NCBI GenBank assembly: GCA_023461115.1
Contig: JAEWOA010000259.1
Location: forward strand, 1-64,000
Source of the DNA: Actinomycetes bacterium
GTDB lineage: Bacteria > Actinomycetota > Actinomycetes > Actinomycetales > Cellulomonadaceae
Direction: 5' to 3'
DNA: 64,000 bases
Part shown: positions 24,660 to 33,766 of the stretch, piece by piece
Numbering within the stretch: position 1 is the stretch's first letter
Layout of the letters: each line of letters begins with the position of its first letter
Program-made: the position numbers and the translations under genes
The notes under the pieces: generated by a model
Told to the model about the DNA's origin: nothing
Database searches by the model: none
What the model saw: the letters and a program-made list of their open reading frames with translations, nothing else

Positions 24660-25064
24660 CTAGGAGGGCCCGCCGGCGTCCGGGCCGCGCAGCCGACGGT
24701 CGAGCTCGCGGGCCGCCTCCAGGTCGCGCGTCAGCTCGTCGGCCACCAGCAGGTCGCGGCGGACCTTCGCGGTGCGGTACCCCGCGCGGCCCACCATGTG
24801 CGCGGCCACCGGGGCCGTGAGCAGCCCGAACACCGCCACCAGCACCAACGCCCACACGGCGCCCCCGGAGCGCAGCCGCAGCGCGAGCCCGACGAGCACG
24901 AGGATCAGCCCGAGCACCTGTGGCTTGGTGCCCGCGTGCATGCGCGCGAGCAGGTCCGCGAACCGCAGCGCGCCCACACCCGCGGCCAGGACGAAGAACG
25001 CCCCGCCCAGCAGGCAGATCGCGGAGGCCACGTCCGCGACCACATCCCAGTCGGCCGCAGTCAT
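24660..25064 (-). CDS. mrpG: Na+/H+ antiporter subunit G
   Basis: 134 residues, three membrane helices, with the MnhG/PhaG core (FFVLAAGVGALRFADLLARMHAGTKPQ, LTAPVAAHMVGRAGYR). It is the last gene of the Mrp operon and starts by ATGA overlap with mrpF. The charged tail of about 35 residues is longer than in short homologues. Confidence 0.9.
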   Translation of the reverse strand: MTAADWDVVADVASAICLLGGAFFVLAAGVGALRFADLLARMHAGTKPQVLGLILVLVGLALRLRSGGAVWALVLVAVFGLLTAPVAAHMVGRAGYRTAKVRRDLLVADELTRDLEAARELDRRLRGPDAGGPS

Positions 25065-25456
25065 CGCACCTCTCCTTCCGCGCCGCCGCCGTGGTGCTCG
25101 TCGTGCTCGAGGCCGGCGCGCAGCTCGTCGAGCTCCGCCTGGCGCCGCGCGGACTCCTCGGCGGCGATCTCCTCGCGGCTGCGCACACGCCCCTCGCCCT
25201 CGGGTTCCACGGACGCGAACCGCGCGATCGTCACGGACCCCACGAAGCCGACGAGCGAGAGCACCACGAGCACGGGCACCACGTCGACGCGCCGCTCGAC
25301 GGCCGCGTACAGCGCCACCGCGGCGATCACCGCGGTCACGGTGATGTCGAGCGCCACGGTCCGGTCCAGCATCGACGGACCCTTCTCGGCCCGCACGATC
25401 GCGCACACGGCGCCCGCGGTGATGAGCGCGCCGCACACCAGCACCACCCACGTCAT
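25061..25456 (-). CDS. mrpF: Na+/H+ antiporter subunit F
   Basis: 131 residues. Three helices with the MnhF signature (RAEKGPSMLDRTVALDITVTAVIA), then an acidic, His-containing tail of about 40 residues (LEHDEHHGGG) that is not usual in the family. It overlaps mrpE and mrpG by 4 nt each. Confidence 0.9.
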   Translation of the reverse strand: MTWVVLVCGALITAGAVCAIVRAEKGPSMLDRTVALDITVTAVIAAVALYAAVERRVDVVPVLVVLSLVGFVGSVTIARFASVEPEGEGRVRSREEIAAEESARRQAELDELRAGLEHDEHHGGGAEGEVR

Positions 25457-26007
25457 GCGGCCACCCCCGTGAGCATTCCCGCCGCGCGCAGCTCGGCGTC
25501 GGACGCGAACGCGCGCAGCACGCGCTTCTCCTGGTCGAGCACGGCCTGCCGCGCTCGCTCGATCCCGCCGGCCTGCCGCACGTCGAGCACGTGCAGGTAC
25601 AGCACGCCGGTCAGGCGGTGCGCCTCGACGACGAGCGAGCCCGGCACCAGCGAGCACAGCTCGGCGGTCATCGTCAGGTACAGGTCGGAGTGCGAGCGCA
25701 ACTGCACGCCGATCACGGCGCCGCGCGGGGTGTACCCGGGCCGCAGCGCGATGAACGCGACCTCGAACGAGGCCTGCACCAGGTCGAACGCGAACCGCGC
25801 GGCGAGCACGACCACACCCCACGGCCGCACGCGCCCGTGGAACTCGATCGGGGCCATGCGCAGCGCGCCCGTCACCGCGAGCGCGATCACCAGCCCGGCC
25901 AACACGTTCCCCACGGACAGGTCGCCCCACAGGAACACCCAGACGGCGGTCAGCCACAGCACCGACCCCCACGTGAAGCGGCGCGCGCGGCGCGGATGCA
26001 GGCTCAC
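25453..26007 (-). CDS. mrpE: Na+/H+ antiporter subunit E
   Basis: 184 residues with the MnhE pattern: two N-terminal membrane helices and the loop PGYTPRGAVIGVQLRSHSDLYLTMTAELCSLVPGSLV. It starts with GTG 26007 overlapping the mrpD stop. The C-terminal 40 residues form a predicted cytosolic helix (IERARQAVLDQEKRVLRAFAS). Confidence 0.9.
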   Translation of the reverse strand: MSLHPRRARRFTWGSVLWLTAVWVFLWGDLSVGNVLAGLVIALAVTGALRMAPIEFHGRVRPWGVVVLAARFAFDLVQASFEVAFIALRPGYTPRGAVIGVQLRSHSDLYLTMTAELCSLVPGSLVVEAHRLTGVLYLHVLDVRQAGGIERARQAVLDQEKRVLRAFASDAELRAAGMLTGVAA

Positions 26008-27608
26008 GGCGCGGCCCCCTCGTCGCTCGTCGGACCGCCCGCGCCCTCGTCGTCCCCGGAGCCGCCGTCCCGCGCGGCGTCGGCGGACTCGCCCTCACCG
26101 CGATGGCCGTCGGGGAGGACCGCGTCGATGTACGGCGTGCGTTCCGCGAGCGCGTCGGCGGCGCGCCCGGTGTACGCGTACAGCGGGCCGCCCGCGAACG
26201 TCAGCACGAGCCCGACGACGACGAGCGCGGCCGCGGGGCCGACCATCCCGAACGGCATGCGGAGCGGCCGCGCGGGCTCCGGGTTGGACGGGGTCTGCCA
26301 GAACGCCTTGTTCCAGGCCTTGACCAGCGCGTACAGCGTGAGCAGCGACGTGACGACCGACCCGACGACCAGCGTGTACGCCAACGCGGACCCGTCCGCG
26401 GCGCCGGCCTGGAGCAGTCCGAGCTTGCCCAGGAACCCGGACAACGGCGGGATCCCGGCCAGGTTCATGGCGGGCACGAAGAACAGCACCGCGAGCACGG
26501 GCGCGAGCTTGGCCAGGCCGCCGAGCCTCGTCAGGGACGTCGAGCCACCCACGCGCTCGACGAGCCCCACCACCAGGAACAACGCGGTCTGCACGGTGAT
26601 GTGGTGCGCGACGTAGTAGATCGCGGCGGTCCATCCCGCGTTCGACGACAACGCGATGCCGAACACCATGTACCCGATGTGGCTGACCAGTGTGAACGAC
26701 AGCAGACGCTTGATGTCGTCCTGCGCGACGGCGCCGAGGATCCCGACGACCATGGTCGCGAGCGCGGCCCACATGAGGACGTCGTCGAGCCGCCCGTCGG
26801 GGAACAACAGGGTCTGGGTGCGGATGATCGCGTAGACGCCGACCTTCGTCAGCAAGCCCGCGAACACCGCGGTGACGGGCGCCGGGGCGGTCGGGTAGGA
26901 GTCGGGGAGCCACGCGGACAGGGGGAACACCGCGGCTTTGACCGCGAACGCGAGCAGGAGCAGCACCTGCAGCAGCAGCCGTATCCCGGGGTCGAGCTCG
27001 GGCAGCCGGATCGCGAGCTGGGCGAGGTTCACCGTGCCGCACGCCGCGTAGATCGCCGCGAGCGCGATCAGGAACAGCACCGAGGACAACAGCGCGACCA
27101 CCACGTAGATGGTCCCGGCACGGATGCGGTCGCCCGTGCCGCCGAGCGTCAGGAGCACGAAGGACGCCGCGAGCAGGATCTCGAAACCGACGTAGATGTT
27201 GAACAGGTCGCCCGAGAGGAACGCGTTGGCCACGCCCGCGGACAGCACCAGGAACGTCGGGTGGTAGATCGAGATCGGCGCGGACTCCTCGTCGTCGTCG
27301 CGGCCCTGCGCGAGCGAGTACAGCAGGACGCAGAGCGTGACGGCCGACGAGATCGTCAGCATCAGCGCCGAGAGCCGGTCGGCGACGAGGTCGATCCCCA
27401 CGGGCGCCGCCCAGTCCCCGACGTCCACGACCAGCGGGCCGTCGTCGACGACCACCAGCAGCGTCAGGGACGCGATCAGCACCAACGCGAGAGCGGTGAC
27501 CGAGACGAACGGCTGCACGCGCGGGCGCCGGTACAGCGCGAGCGTGAGGCCTGCGGAGAGCAGCGGGATCACGACCGGGAGGGGCACGAGCCAGGTCAGG
27601 CTGGTCAT
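26004..27608 (-). CDS. mrpD: Na+/H+ antiporter subunit D
   Basis: 534 residues with about 14 membrane helices. It is homologous to complex I NuoM/NuoN proton channels; the proton_antipo_M core includes AVKAAVFPLSAWLPDSYPTAP and FTLVSHIGYMVFG. The conserved Lys and Glu of the channel half-sites are in helices with the expected spacing. The C-terminus is a disordered acidic tail (DDEGAGGPTSDEGAAP). It overlaps mrpC and mrpE by 4 nt each. Confidence 0.92.
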   Translation of the reverse strand: MTSLTWLVPLPVVIPLLSAGLTLALYRRPRVQPFVSVTALALVLIASLTLLVVVDDGPLVVDVGDWAAPVGIDLVADRLSALMLTISSAVTLCVLLYSLAQGRDDDEESAPISIYHPTFLVLSAGVANAFLSGDLFNIYVGFEILLAASFVLLTLGGTGDRIRAGTIYVVVALLSSVLFLIALAAIYAACGTVNLAQLAIRLPELDPGIRLLLQVLLLLAFAVKAAVFPLSAWLPDSYPTAPAPVTAVFAGLLTKVGVYAIIRTQTLLFPDGRLDDVLMWAALATMVVGILGAVAQDDIKRLLSFTLVSHIGYMVFGIALSSNAGWTAAIYYVAHHITVQTALFLVVGLVERVGGSTSLTRLGGLAKLAPVLAVLFFVPAMNLAGIPPLSGFLGKLGLLQAGAADGSALAYTLVVGSVVTSLLTLYALVKAWNKAFWQTPSNPEPARPLRMPFGMVGPAAALVVVGLVLTFAGGPLYAYTGRAADALAERTPYIDAVLPDGHRGEGESADAARDGGSGDDEGAGGPTSDEGAAP

Positions 27609-28126
27609 CGTCGGCTCCTCTCGTCGTCGTGGTCGGGGTCGGGCTCGGGCGGCGCGGCGGCGGCGCCGTCGTCGGTCTCGTCGCGCGCCTCCTCGGCTTC
27701 CTCGTCGAGGGTCTGGCCGGACTCCTCGGTGTCGCTGTCGGCGGTCGCGCGGATGTCGATGGCCGCGAGCCGCGCGATGCGCCGGTCCTCGAGGTCGTCC
27801 TGCACCTCGTCGTGCTTGTTCAGCTGCCAGGACCGGTACGCCATGGCCAGCAGGAACGCGCTGAGCCCCAGCGTGATGACGATCGCGGTGAGCACCATGG
27901 CCTGCGGCAGCGGGTCGCTCATCTGGCCCTGCGGCTCGAGGCCGACGATGGGCGGCCGGCCCGCGACTCCGCCCGCGACCAGGAAGAACAGGTTGGCCGC
28001 GTTGCCGAGCAGGATCACGCCGATCAGCACCCGGGACAGCGAGCGCTCGAGCAGCAGGTACACGCCCGCGGCGACGAGCACCACGATGACCACGACGAGC
28101 ACGACGTTGGGCGTCATCTCGATCAT
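27605..28126 (-). CDS. mrpC: Na+/H+ antiporter subunit C
   Basis: 173 residues. The first 105 residues are a three-helix NuoK-like subunit (LIGVILLGNAANLFFLVAGG, PLPQAMVLTAIVITLGLSAF). A 65-residue charged, acidic extension follows (DTEESGQTLDEEAEEARDET) that many MrpC proteins lack. ATGA overlaps on both sides. Confidence 0.9.
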   Translation of the reverse strand: MIEMTPNVVLVVVIVVLVAAGVYLLLERSLSRVLIGVILLGNAANLFFLVAGGVAGRPPIVGLEPQGQMSDPLPQAMVLTAIVITLGLSAFLLAMAYRSWQLNKHDEVQDDLEDRRIARLAAIDIRATADSDTEESGQTLDEEAEEARDETDDGAAAAPPEPDPDHDDERSRR

Positions 28127-31100
28127 GCGCGCCCACCCCCGCCCGACGACGAGCCGCCCGACGACACCCCGCCCGACGACAGCCCCACAGCCGGCGGCAC
28201 ATCCGCCGCCCCGAGCTCCGCGAGCCCCGCGTCGCCCTCGGCGGCGTCGCCGAACGGCTCGTCCTCGCCCATCTCCGCGCGCCGGTCGAGCTCGGCGCCG
28301 AGCGACCGCAGGATGTCGAGCACGAGCCCGATGACCACCAGGTACACGCCGATGTCGAAGAACAGGCTCGTGACCAGGTGCACGTCACCGATCACGGGCA
28401 GGTGCAGGTCGAACACCTTCGACTCCAGGACGGTCCCGCCCAGCAACTGCGCGACCAGCCCCACTCCCGCGGACAGGAACAGCCCGAGCCCCAGCAGGAG
28501 GCCGGGCTGCACGGGCGCGGCCTCGCCGAGCTCGTAGCGCCCGCCCGCCAGGTACCGCACGGTCAGCGCGATGCCGACGACGAGCCCGGCCGCGAACCCG
28601 CCGCCGGGCGCGTTGTGCCCGCTGAACAGCAGGAACACCGAGTAGACGATCATCGTGTGGAACAGCAGCCGCACGACCACCTCGAACACCACGGACCGCC
28701 GTTGCGGCGCGAGGGTCCGGCCGGCGCGCAGCCACTCCTGGTCGGTCGCGGGCGCGTCGAGCCGCACTTGGAGCGCGCCGCGGCGCAGGAGGGCCATGGG
28801 GTCGGGCCCGCCCCACACGGCCCGGTCGCGCTTGGCCTCCTGGGCGCGGAAGATCTGCCCGCCTCGTCGGGACAGGAAGACGAGCGACGCGACGCCGGTG
28901 GCGGCCACCAGCAGCACCGAGATCTCGCCCATGGTGTCCCACGCGCGGATGTCCACGAGCGTGACGTTGACGATGTTGCGCCCGCCGCCCCACTCGACGG
29001 CCTCCTCGGCGAAGTGCTCCGAGACCGGCGGGTGCACCCGAGCCCACGGCGCCGCGAGCGCCACCGCGCCGACCGCGAGCCCCGCGAGCACGCCGACTCC
29101 GAGCCGCACCCACCGGGACGCGACGAGCGGCCGGTCGGAGAAGTACGGCGGCAGGCGCCGCATGACCAGCACGAACACCACGAGCGTCACGGTCTCGACG
29201 AGCACCTGGGTGAGCGCGAGGTCCGGGGCGCCGTGCAGCAGGAACAGCCCGGCCACCGCGTAGCCGCCGATGCCCAGCAGGATCACGGCCTTGAGGCGGC
29301 GGCGGGCGCGCGCGGCGAGCACCGCGGAGACGATCGCGGCCGCGCCGAACACCGCCTGGGCCGGGTTGTCCCAGAGCCGGAGCTCGTCGGGGAACCGCAC
29401 ACCCATCGCGGAGCTCACGCCGATGCCGACGACGAAGACGCCCAGGATGATGCCGAGGTAGAGGGGCAGCGAGCCACGTTGGGTGACGGCCGTGACGTCG
29501 GCCGCGAGGTCGTCGAGCCGCCGCATGAACCGCCGGTACACGCGGTCGGCCTCGGGCCCCCGGTACGCGCCGGACTGCCACCGCTCCACGCGGTCGCGCG
29601 CGAGGAACAGCACGAGCCCGGATGCGAGGATCAGGGCGGTGAGCGCGAGCGTGGGGGTGAAGCCCGCCCACAACGTCAGGTGGCCGGGCTCGCCTTCGGG
29701 GTAGGTGTTCGCGTACGGCGCGAGCAGGTCCTCGCCGAGCTGCGGCAGCAGCGCGACCGCGAGCCCCAGCAGGCCCAGGATCAGCGCGGGCCACACCAAC
29801 AGCATCGACGGGTGCGAGATGGGCGCGGGCTCGGCGTCGGGGGAGGCCGTGGCGGGCGTCGTCGTGCCGGGGCTCTGCGCGCCGTCGACCTGCGTGGCCA
29901 CGGCCTCGGGCACCAGCGCGGACTCGGGGATCACGGCGTTCTTGTCCGCGAACGCGCCCCACCACAGCCGCAGGCCGTACGCCACGGTCAGCGCCGAGCC
30001 GACCCCCACGGCCGCGAGGATCCACGGCCCGCCGAAGTCCTCGAGCCCTTCGAGCGCAGCCTCCTTGGCCACGTACCCCGCGAACGGCGGCAGCCCGATC
30101 ATGCTGGCCACGCCGAGCGCGCCCGCGACCGCGGTCAGCGGCAGCTCACGCCCGACGCCCGAGAGGCGCCGCAGGTCGCGTGTGCCCGTGGCCGCGTCGA
30201 CCACGCCCACGACGAGGAACAGCGCGGCCTTGAACATCGCGTGCGCGCCCAGCATCGCGAGTCCCGCGAGCGCGGTGGCCCGTGTCCCGAGCCCGACGAG
30301 CAGCGTGATCAGCCCCAACTGGCTGACGGTCCCGAACGCGAGGATCAGCTTGAGGTCGTGCTGCCGCAGCGCGCGGTACCCCCCAAGCAGCAGCGTCCCG
30401 CACCCGAGCACGACGACGGTCCAGCGCCACAGGCCGTTCGTCGAGTAGGCCGGCGCGAAGCGCGCGACGAGGTACACGCCGGCCTTCACCATCGCGGCGG
30501 CGTGCAGGTACGCGGACACCGGGGTCGGCGCGGCCATCGCCGCGGGCAGCCAGAAGTGGAACGGGATGAGCGCGGACTTCGTCACCGCGCCGGCGAGCAG
30601 GCACGCGAGCGCGACCGTGACCACGGCGCCGCCCGGCGGGTGCGCGATCACCTCGCTCAGCCGGTACGTGCCCGCCGCCTCGCCGAGCAGCACGACCCCC
30701 ACGAGCATCGCGAGCCCGCCCGCGGTGGTGATCACGATGGCCTGCATCGCGGCCCGCCGCGACGCCTTGCGGTCCGAGTAGTGGCCGATGAGCAGGTACG
30801 ACGTGACCGTCGTCAGCTCCCAGAACACGAACATCAGCAGCATGTCGTCGGAGGTGACGAGCCCGAGCATCGCCCCGGCGAACGCGACGAACACCCCGCC
30901 GAACCGGCCGAGCCCCTGCGCCGAGGCGGAGAAGTACGCGGCGCAGTAGACCAGGACGAGCGTCCCGACACCGCCGACGACGAGCGTCATGAACCAGCTC
31001 AGCGTGTCCAGGCGGAAGCTCAGCTCGAGCCCGAGCTGCCCGATCCACTCGACGCTCTCCACCGGCCCTTTGCCGGCCTGCACCTGGCGGGTCCACGCGA

Positions 31101-31224
31101 GCGCCCAGGCGGCCGCCGACGCCGGGGCGAGGGCCAGGATCCAGAACGCCTTGCGTCCCATCAGCCTGACGAGCAGGGGCGCGACGACGGCTGCAGCCAC
31201 ATGGAGGCCGAGCAGCAAGACCAT
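28123..31224 (-). CDS. mrpA: fused Na+/H+ antiporter subunit AB
   Basis: 1033 residues. The N-terminal two thirds is MrpA (NuoL-like; FGRGGVFVAFAGAMLG-type helices and SALIPFHFWLPAAMAAPTPVSA). The MbhD/MbhE-like segment follows near residues 600-780, and the C-terminal 200 residues are MrpB (MnhB; FLLFSGHNAPGGGFAAGLV). The fusion is common in actinobacteria. The protein ends in a Gly/Ser-rich tail. First gene of the six-gene operon; the antiporter exports Na+ in exchange for protons and helps with alkali and salt stress. Confidence 0.92.
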   Translation of the reverse strand: MVLLLGLHVAAAVVAPLLVRLMGRKAFWILALAPASAAAWALAWTRQVQAGKGPVESVEWIGQLGLELSFRLDTLSWFMTLVVGGVGTLVLVYCAAYFSASAQGLGRFGGVFVAFAGAMLGLVTSDDMLLMFVFWELTTVTSYLLIGHYSDRKASRRAAMQAIVITTAGGLAMLVGVVLLGEAAGTYRLSEVIAHPPGGAVVTVALACLLAGAVTKSALIPFHFWLPAAMAAPTPVSAYLHAAAMVKAGVYLVARFAPAYSTNGLWRWTVVVLGCGTLLLGGYRALRQHDLKLILAFGTVSQLGLITLLVGLGTRATALAGLAMLGAHAMFKAALFLVVGVVDAATGTRDLRRLSGVGRELPLTAVAGALGVASMIGLPPFAGYVAKEAALEGLEDFGGPWILAAVGVGSALTVAYGLRLWWGAFADKNAVIPESALVPEAVATQVDGAQSPGTTTPATASPDAEPAPISHPSMLLVWPALILGLLGLAVALLPQLGEDLLAPYANTYPEGEPGHLTLWAGFTPTLALTALILASGLVLFLARDRVERWQSGAYRGPEADRVYRRFMRRLDDLAADVTAVTQRGSLPLYLGIILGVFVVGIGVSSAMGVRFPDELRLWDNPAQAVFGAAAIVSAVLAARARRRLKAVILLGIGGYAVAGLFLLHGAPDLALTQVLVETVTLVVFVLVMRRLPPYFSDRPLVASRWVRLGVGVLAGLAVGAVALAAPWARVHPPVSEHFAEEAVEWGGGRNIVNVTLVDIRAWDTMGEISVLLVAATGVASLVFLSRRGGQIFRAQEAKRDRAVWGGPDPMALLRRGALQVRLDAPATDQEWLRAGRTLAPQRRSVVFEVVVRLLFHTMIVYSVFLLFSGHNAPGGGFAAGLVVGIALTVRYLAGGRYELGEAAPVQPGLLLGLGLFLSAGVGLVAQLLGGTVLESKVFDLHLPVIGDVHLVTSLFFDIGVYLVVIGLVLDILRSLGAELDRRAEMGEDEPFGDAAEGDAGLAELGAADVPPAVGLSSGGVSSGGSSSGGGGRA

Positions 31225-31451
31225 CGCGTCCGGCTCCGTCCTGTCGGGGGCGGCGGGTGGGGTCGGATCAGGTCAAGACCCTATCAACCACTCCCCACCC
31301 CCTTTCCCCCTCCCCACCCCACCTCCCCCTCCGCCGAGATGGTGAGTCCGCAGCGAGGTGGTGAGTCCGGAGCACTGATCTCGATGCGAACTCACCACCT
31401 CGAGGCCCGGGGAGAGGCGGGGGTGGAGGTGGGGCGGGCTAGCGTGTGCGG
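31225..31451. promoter_or_regulatory. divergent intergenic region: mrp promoter, array F, leaderless -10
   Basis: A minus-strand -10 candidate TAGGGT (31283-31278) serves the mrp operon with a leader of roughly 45-50 nt. A C-rich, G-poor stretch runs over 31285-31333. Array F follows. At 31440-31445 TAGCGT lies 6 nt before GTG 31452 of the Fe-S reductase. Confidence 0.5.
31335..31403. repeat. 19-bp word array F
   Basis: Direct GGTGAGTCCG at 31341 and 31360; inverted ACTCACC at 31390 with a degenerate copy one period earlier (CTCG at 31380 and 31399). All spacings are 19 bp. Unlike arrays C, D and E it sits between two divergent genes, so it is not simply a terminator. Confidence 0.8.
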
Positions 31452-33596
31452 GTGGATCTGGTGCAGTGGGTGTGCTTGGCCCTTGTCGTCCTTGCGACCG
31501 TCGCTGGGGTGGGGTTGTTCGTGCGCGGCGCGACGACGATCGCGCGGACCGTGGCCGTCGGACGGCCGGCACCCGCTGAGCGCCTGCGGCCCGTCGGCAC
31601 GCGGCTGCGGACGCTGGCCCGCGAGGTGTTCGGGCACACCCGGTTCCAGCACCGGCCCTGGATCCGCGTCGCGCACTGGGTGGTGGCGGCGTCGTTCGTC
31701 GTCCTGTCCGTGACGCTGCTGACGGGGTACTTCCAAGTCGTCTCGCCCCAGTTCGCGCTCCCGCTGGTCGGCCACTTCGTCCCGCTCGAGTGGGCCATCG
31801 AGGTGCTGGCGTGGGCGTCGCTCGTCGGGATCGTCGCGTTGTTCGTCGTGCGCCTGGCCATCTCCCCCAGGCGTTCCGACGACGAGCCCGCGCGCCGCCG
31901 CTCCCGCTTCTTCGGGTCCAACCAGGCGCAGGCGTTCTACGTCGAGGCGACGATCCTGGCCGTCGTGCTCGCGGTGCTGGTGCTGCGCGGCTTGGAGTAC
32001 GCGCTGGCGGCCCAGGCGGGCGACGACACGGCCAGCGCCTGGCACTTCCCCCTCACCGCGTGGTTCGGGGCGTCGTGGACGGCCGTCGCGCCGGACACGC
32101 TCGAGGCCGCGGTCGTCGTCACGGCCACCGTGAAGATCCTGGTGTCGATGGCGTGGCTCGTCGTGATCGGACTGCAACCGACCATGGGCGTCGCGTGGCA
32201 CCGGTTCCTCGCCGTCGTCAACGTCTACGCCCGACGAGAGGCGGCGGGCGGCCCGGCGCTCGGCCCGCTCCAGCCGCTCACGCTCGCCGACGGCGCGCCC
32301 GTGGACCTCGCCGCGCTCGAGGACCTGCCCGACGACGCGCGCCTGGGCGTCGGCGCCATCGAGGACTTCACGTGGAAGGGCCTGCTCGACTTCTCCACCT
32401 GCACCGAGTGCGGCCGCTGCCAGGATCAGTGCCCGGCGTGGGCGACGGGCAAGCCGCTGTCCCCCAAGCTCGTGACGCTCGCGCTGCGCGACCACGCGGC
32501 CGCCACCGCGCCCTACCTGCGCTCGCCCTCGGGCGACACCACCCCCGACGAGGGCCACGCCGGGCTGGACCTGATCGGGACCGGGGTGATCGACGCGGAT
32601 GCGCTGTGGGCGTGCACCACCTGCGGCGCGTGCGTCCAGCAGTGCCCGGTGGACATCGAGCACGTGGACGCGATCGTCGACATGCGGCGCTACCAGGTGC
32701 TCATGGAGTCGGCGTTCCCCAAGGAGCTCGGCGGCACGTTCACCAAGCTCGAGCGGCAGGGCAACCCGTGGGGGCTGCCGGCCCGCGCACGGCTGGACTG
32801 GGCCAAGGGCCTGGACTTCGACGTGCCCGTCGTCGGGGCGGACGTGGAGTCCGCGGCAGACGTGGACTACCTGTTCTGGGTCGGATGCGCCGGGGCCTAC
32901 GAGGACCGCGCCAAGAAGACGACGCGCGCGGTGGCCGAGCTGCTGCACGCCGCGGGGGTGTCGTTCGCGGTGCTGGGCGACGGCGAGACCTGCACAGGCG
33001 ACCCGGCCCGCCGCTCCGGCAACGAGCTGCTGTACCAGCTGCTGGCCTCGCAGAACGTCGAGGTGCTCAACGAGGTCGGCGCGCAGCGCATCGTCGTGAC
33101 CTGCGCGCACTGCTTCAACACGATCAGCCGCGAGTACCCGCAGCTCGGCGGCCGGTACACCGTGGTGCACCACACGGAGCTGCTGAACTCGCTCGTCGCC
33201 GACGGCCGCCTCACGCTGCTGCCGTCCGACGACACGCACGCCGTCACCTACCACGACCCCTGCTACCTGGGCCGGCACAACCAGGTCTACTCCCCGCCGC
33301 GCGAGCTGCTCGCCGCGATCCCGGGCGTCGAGGTGCGCGAGATGCCGCGCTCGGGCGCCGACTCGTTCTGCTGCGGCGCCGGCGGCGCGCGCGTGTGGAT
33401 GGAGGAGACGATCGGCACGCGTATCTCGACCACCCGCGCGCAGGAGGCGATCGACACCGGCGCCGGGGTGATCGCCACCGCGTGCCCGTACTGCACCGTC
33501 ATGCTGCACGACGGCGCCGCCGCGGCGACCCCCGGCGCCATCGGCGCCCCGGAGGTCACCGACATCGCCCAACTCCTCCACGCCCGCCTCCGCTAG
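31452..33596 (+). CDS. membrane-bound Fe-S oxidoreductase, HdrD-like
   Basis: 714 residues. The N-terminal 250 residues form about five membrane helices of the NarI/HdrE type. Two 4Fe-4S motifs follow: C317, C320, C323, C327 (CTECGRCQDQC) and C388, C391, C394, C398 (CTTCGACVQQC). The C-terminal half has two CCG domains (CAHCFNTI; CCGAGGARVW), as in heterodisulfide-reductase and glycolate-oxidase subunits. It resembles the mycobacterial iron-sulfur-binding reductase group. Partner and electron donor are unknown and no other redox gene is adjacent. GTG 31452 is chosen from the -10 spacing rather than GTG 31446. Confidence 0.85.
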   Translation: MDLVQWVCLALVVLATVAGVGLFVRGATTIARTVAVGRPAPAERLRPVGTRLRTLAREVFGHTRFQHRPWIRVAHWVVAASFVVLSVTLLTGYFQVVSPQFALPLVGHFVPLEWAIEVLAWASLVGIVALFVVRLAISPRRSDDEPARRRSRFFGSNQAQAFYVEATILAVVLAVLVLRGLEYALAAQAGDDTASAWHFPLTAWFGASWTAVAPDTLEAAVVVTATVKILVSMAWLVVIGLQPTMGVAWHRFLAVVNVYARREAAGGPALGPLQPLTLADGAPVDLAALEDLPDDARLGVGAIEDFTWKGLLDFSTCTECGRCQDQCPAWATGKPLSPKLVTLALRDHAAATAPYLRSPSGDTTPDEGHAGLDLIGTGVIDADALWACTTCGACVQQCPVDIEHVDAIVDMRRYQVLMESAFPKELGGTFTKLERQGNPWGLPARARLDWAKGLDFDVPVVGADVESAADVDYLFWVGCAGAYEDRAKKTTRAVAELLHAAGVSFAVLGDGETCTGDPARRSGNELLYQLLASQNVEVLNEVGAQRIVVTCAHCFNTISREYPQLGGRYTVVHHTELLNSLVADGRLTLLPSDDTHAVTYHDPCYLGRHNQVYSPPRELLAAIPGVEVREMPRSGADSFCCGAGGARVWMEETIGTRISTTRAQEAIDTGAGVIATACPYCTVMLHDGAAAATPGAIGAPEVTDIAQLLHARLR

Positions 33597-33634
33597 GTAC
33601 CCGCCCGAGGGTCGCCGCCCAGCCTCACGCGCGC

Positions 33635-33693
33635 GTGGCTGCGCCGATGGATGCGGCAGGTGCGCCCGCCACGGGCGCTTTCGGCGCAGCCAC
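33635..33693. repeat. interrupted palindrome, 13-bp arms
   Basis: GTGGCTGCGCCGA (33635) and TCGGCGCAGCCAC (33681) are perfect inverted arms. An inner pair GCGCCCG/CGGGCGC lies in the loop. It sits 38 nt after the Fe-S reductase stop and probably ends that transcript. The spacing does not follow the 19-bp rule. Confidence 0.7.
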
Positions 33694-33766
33694 CGACGCA
33701 TCGACGTGGGCGTCCAACGCGTGGGCGCGGGTTCCGCGGGTGCGCGGGCACCGCGAGAGTGGGCGC

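Noticed and set aside
33635..33693. Further member of the 19-bp arrays
   Set aside because: Word spacing here is 21 and 9 bp; it is an ordinary interrupted palindrome.
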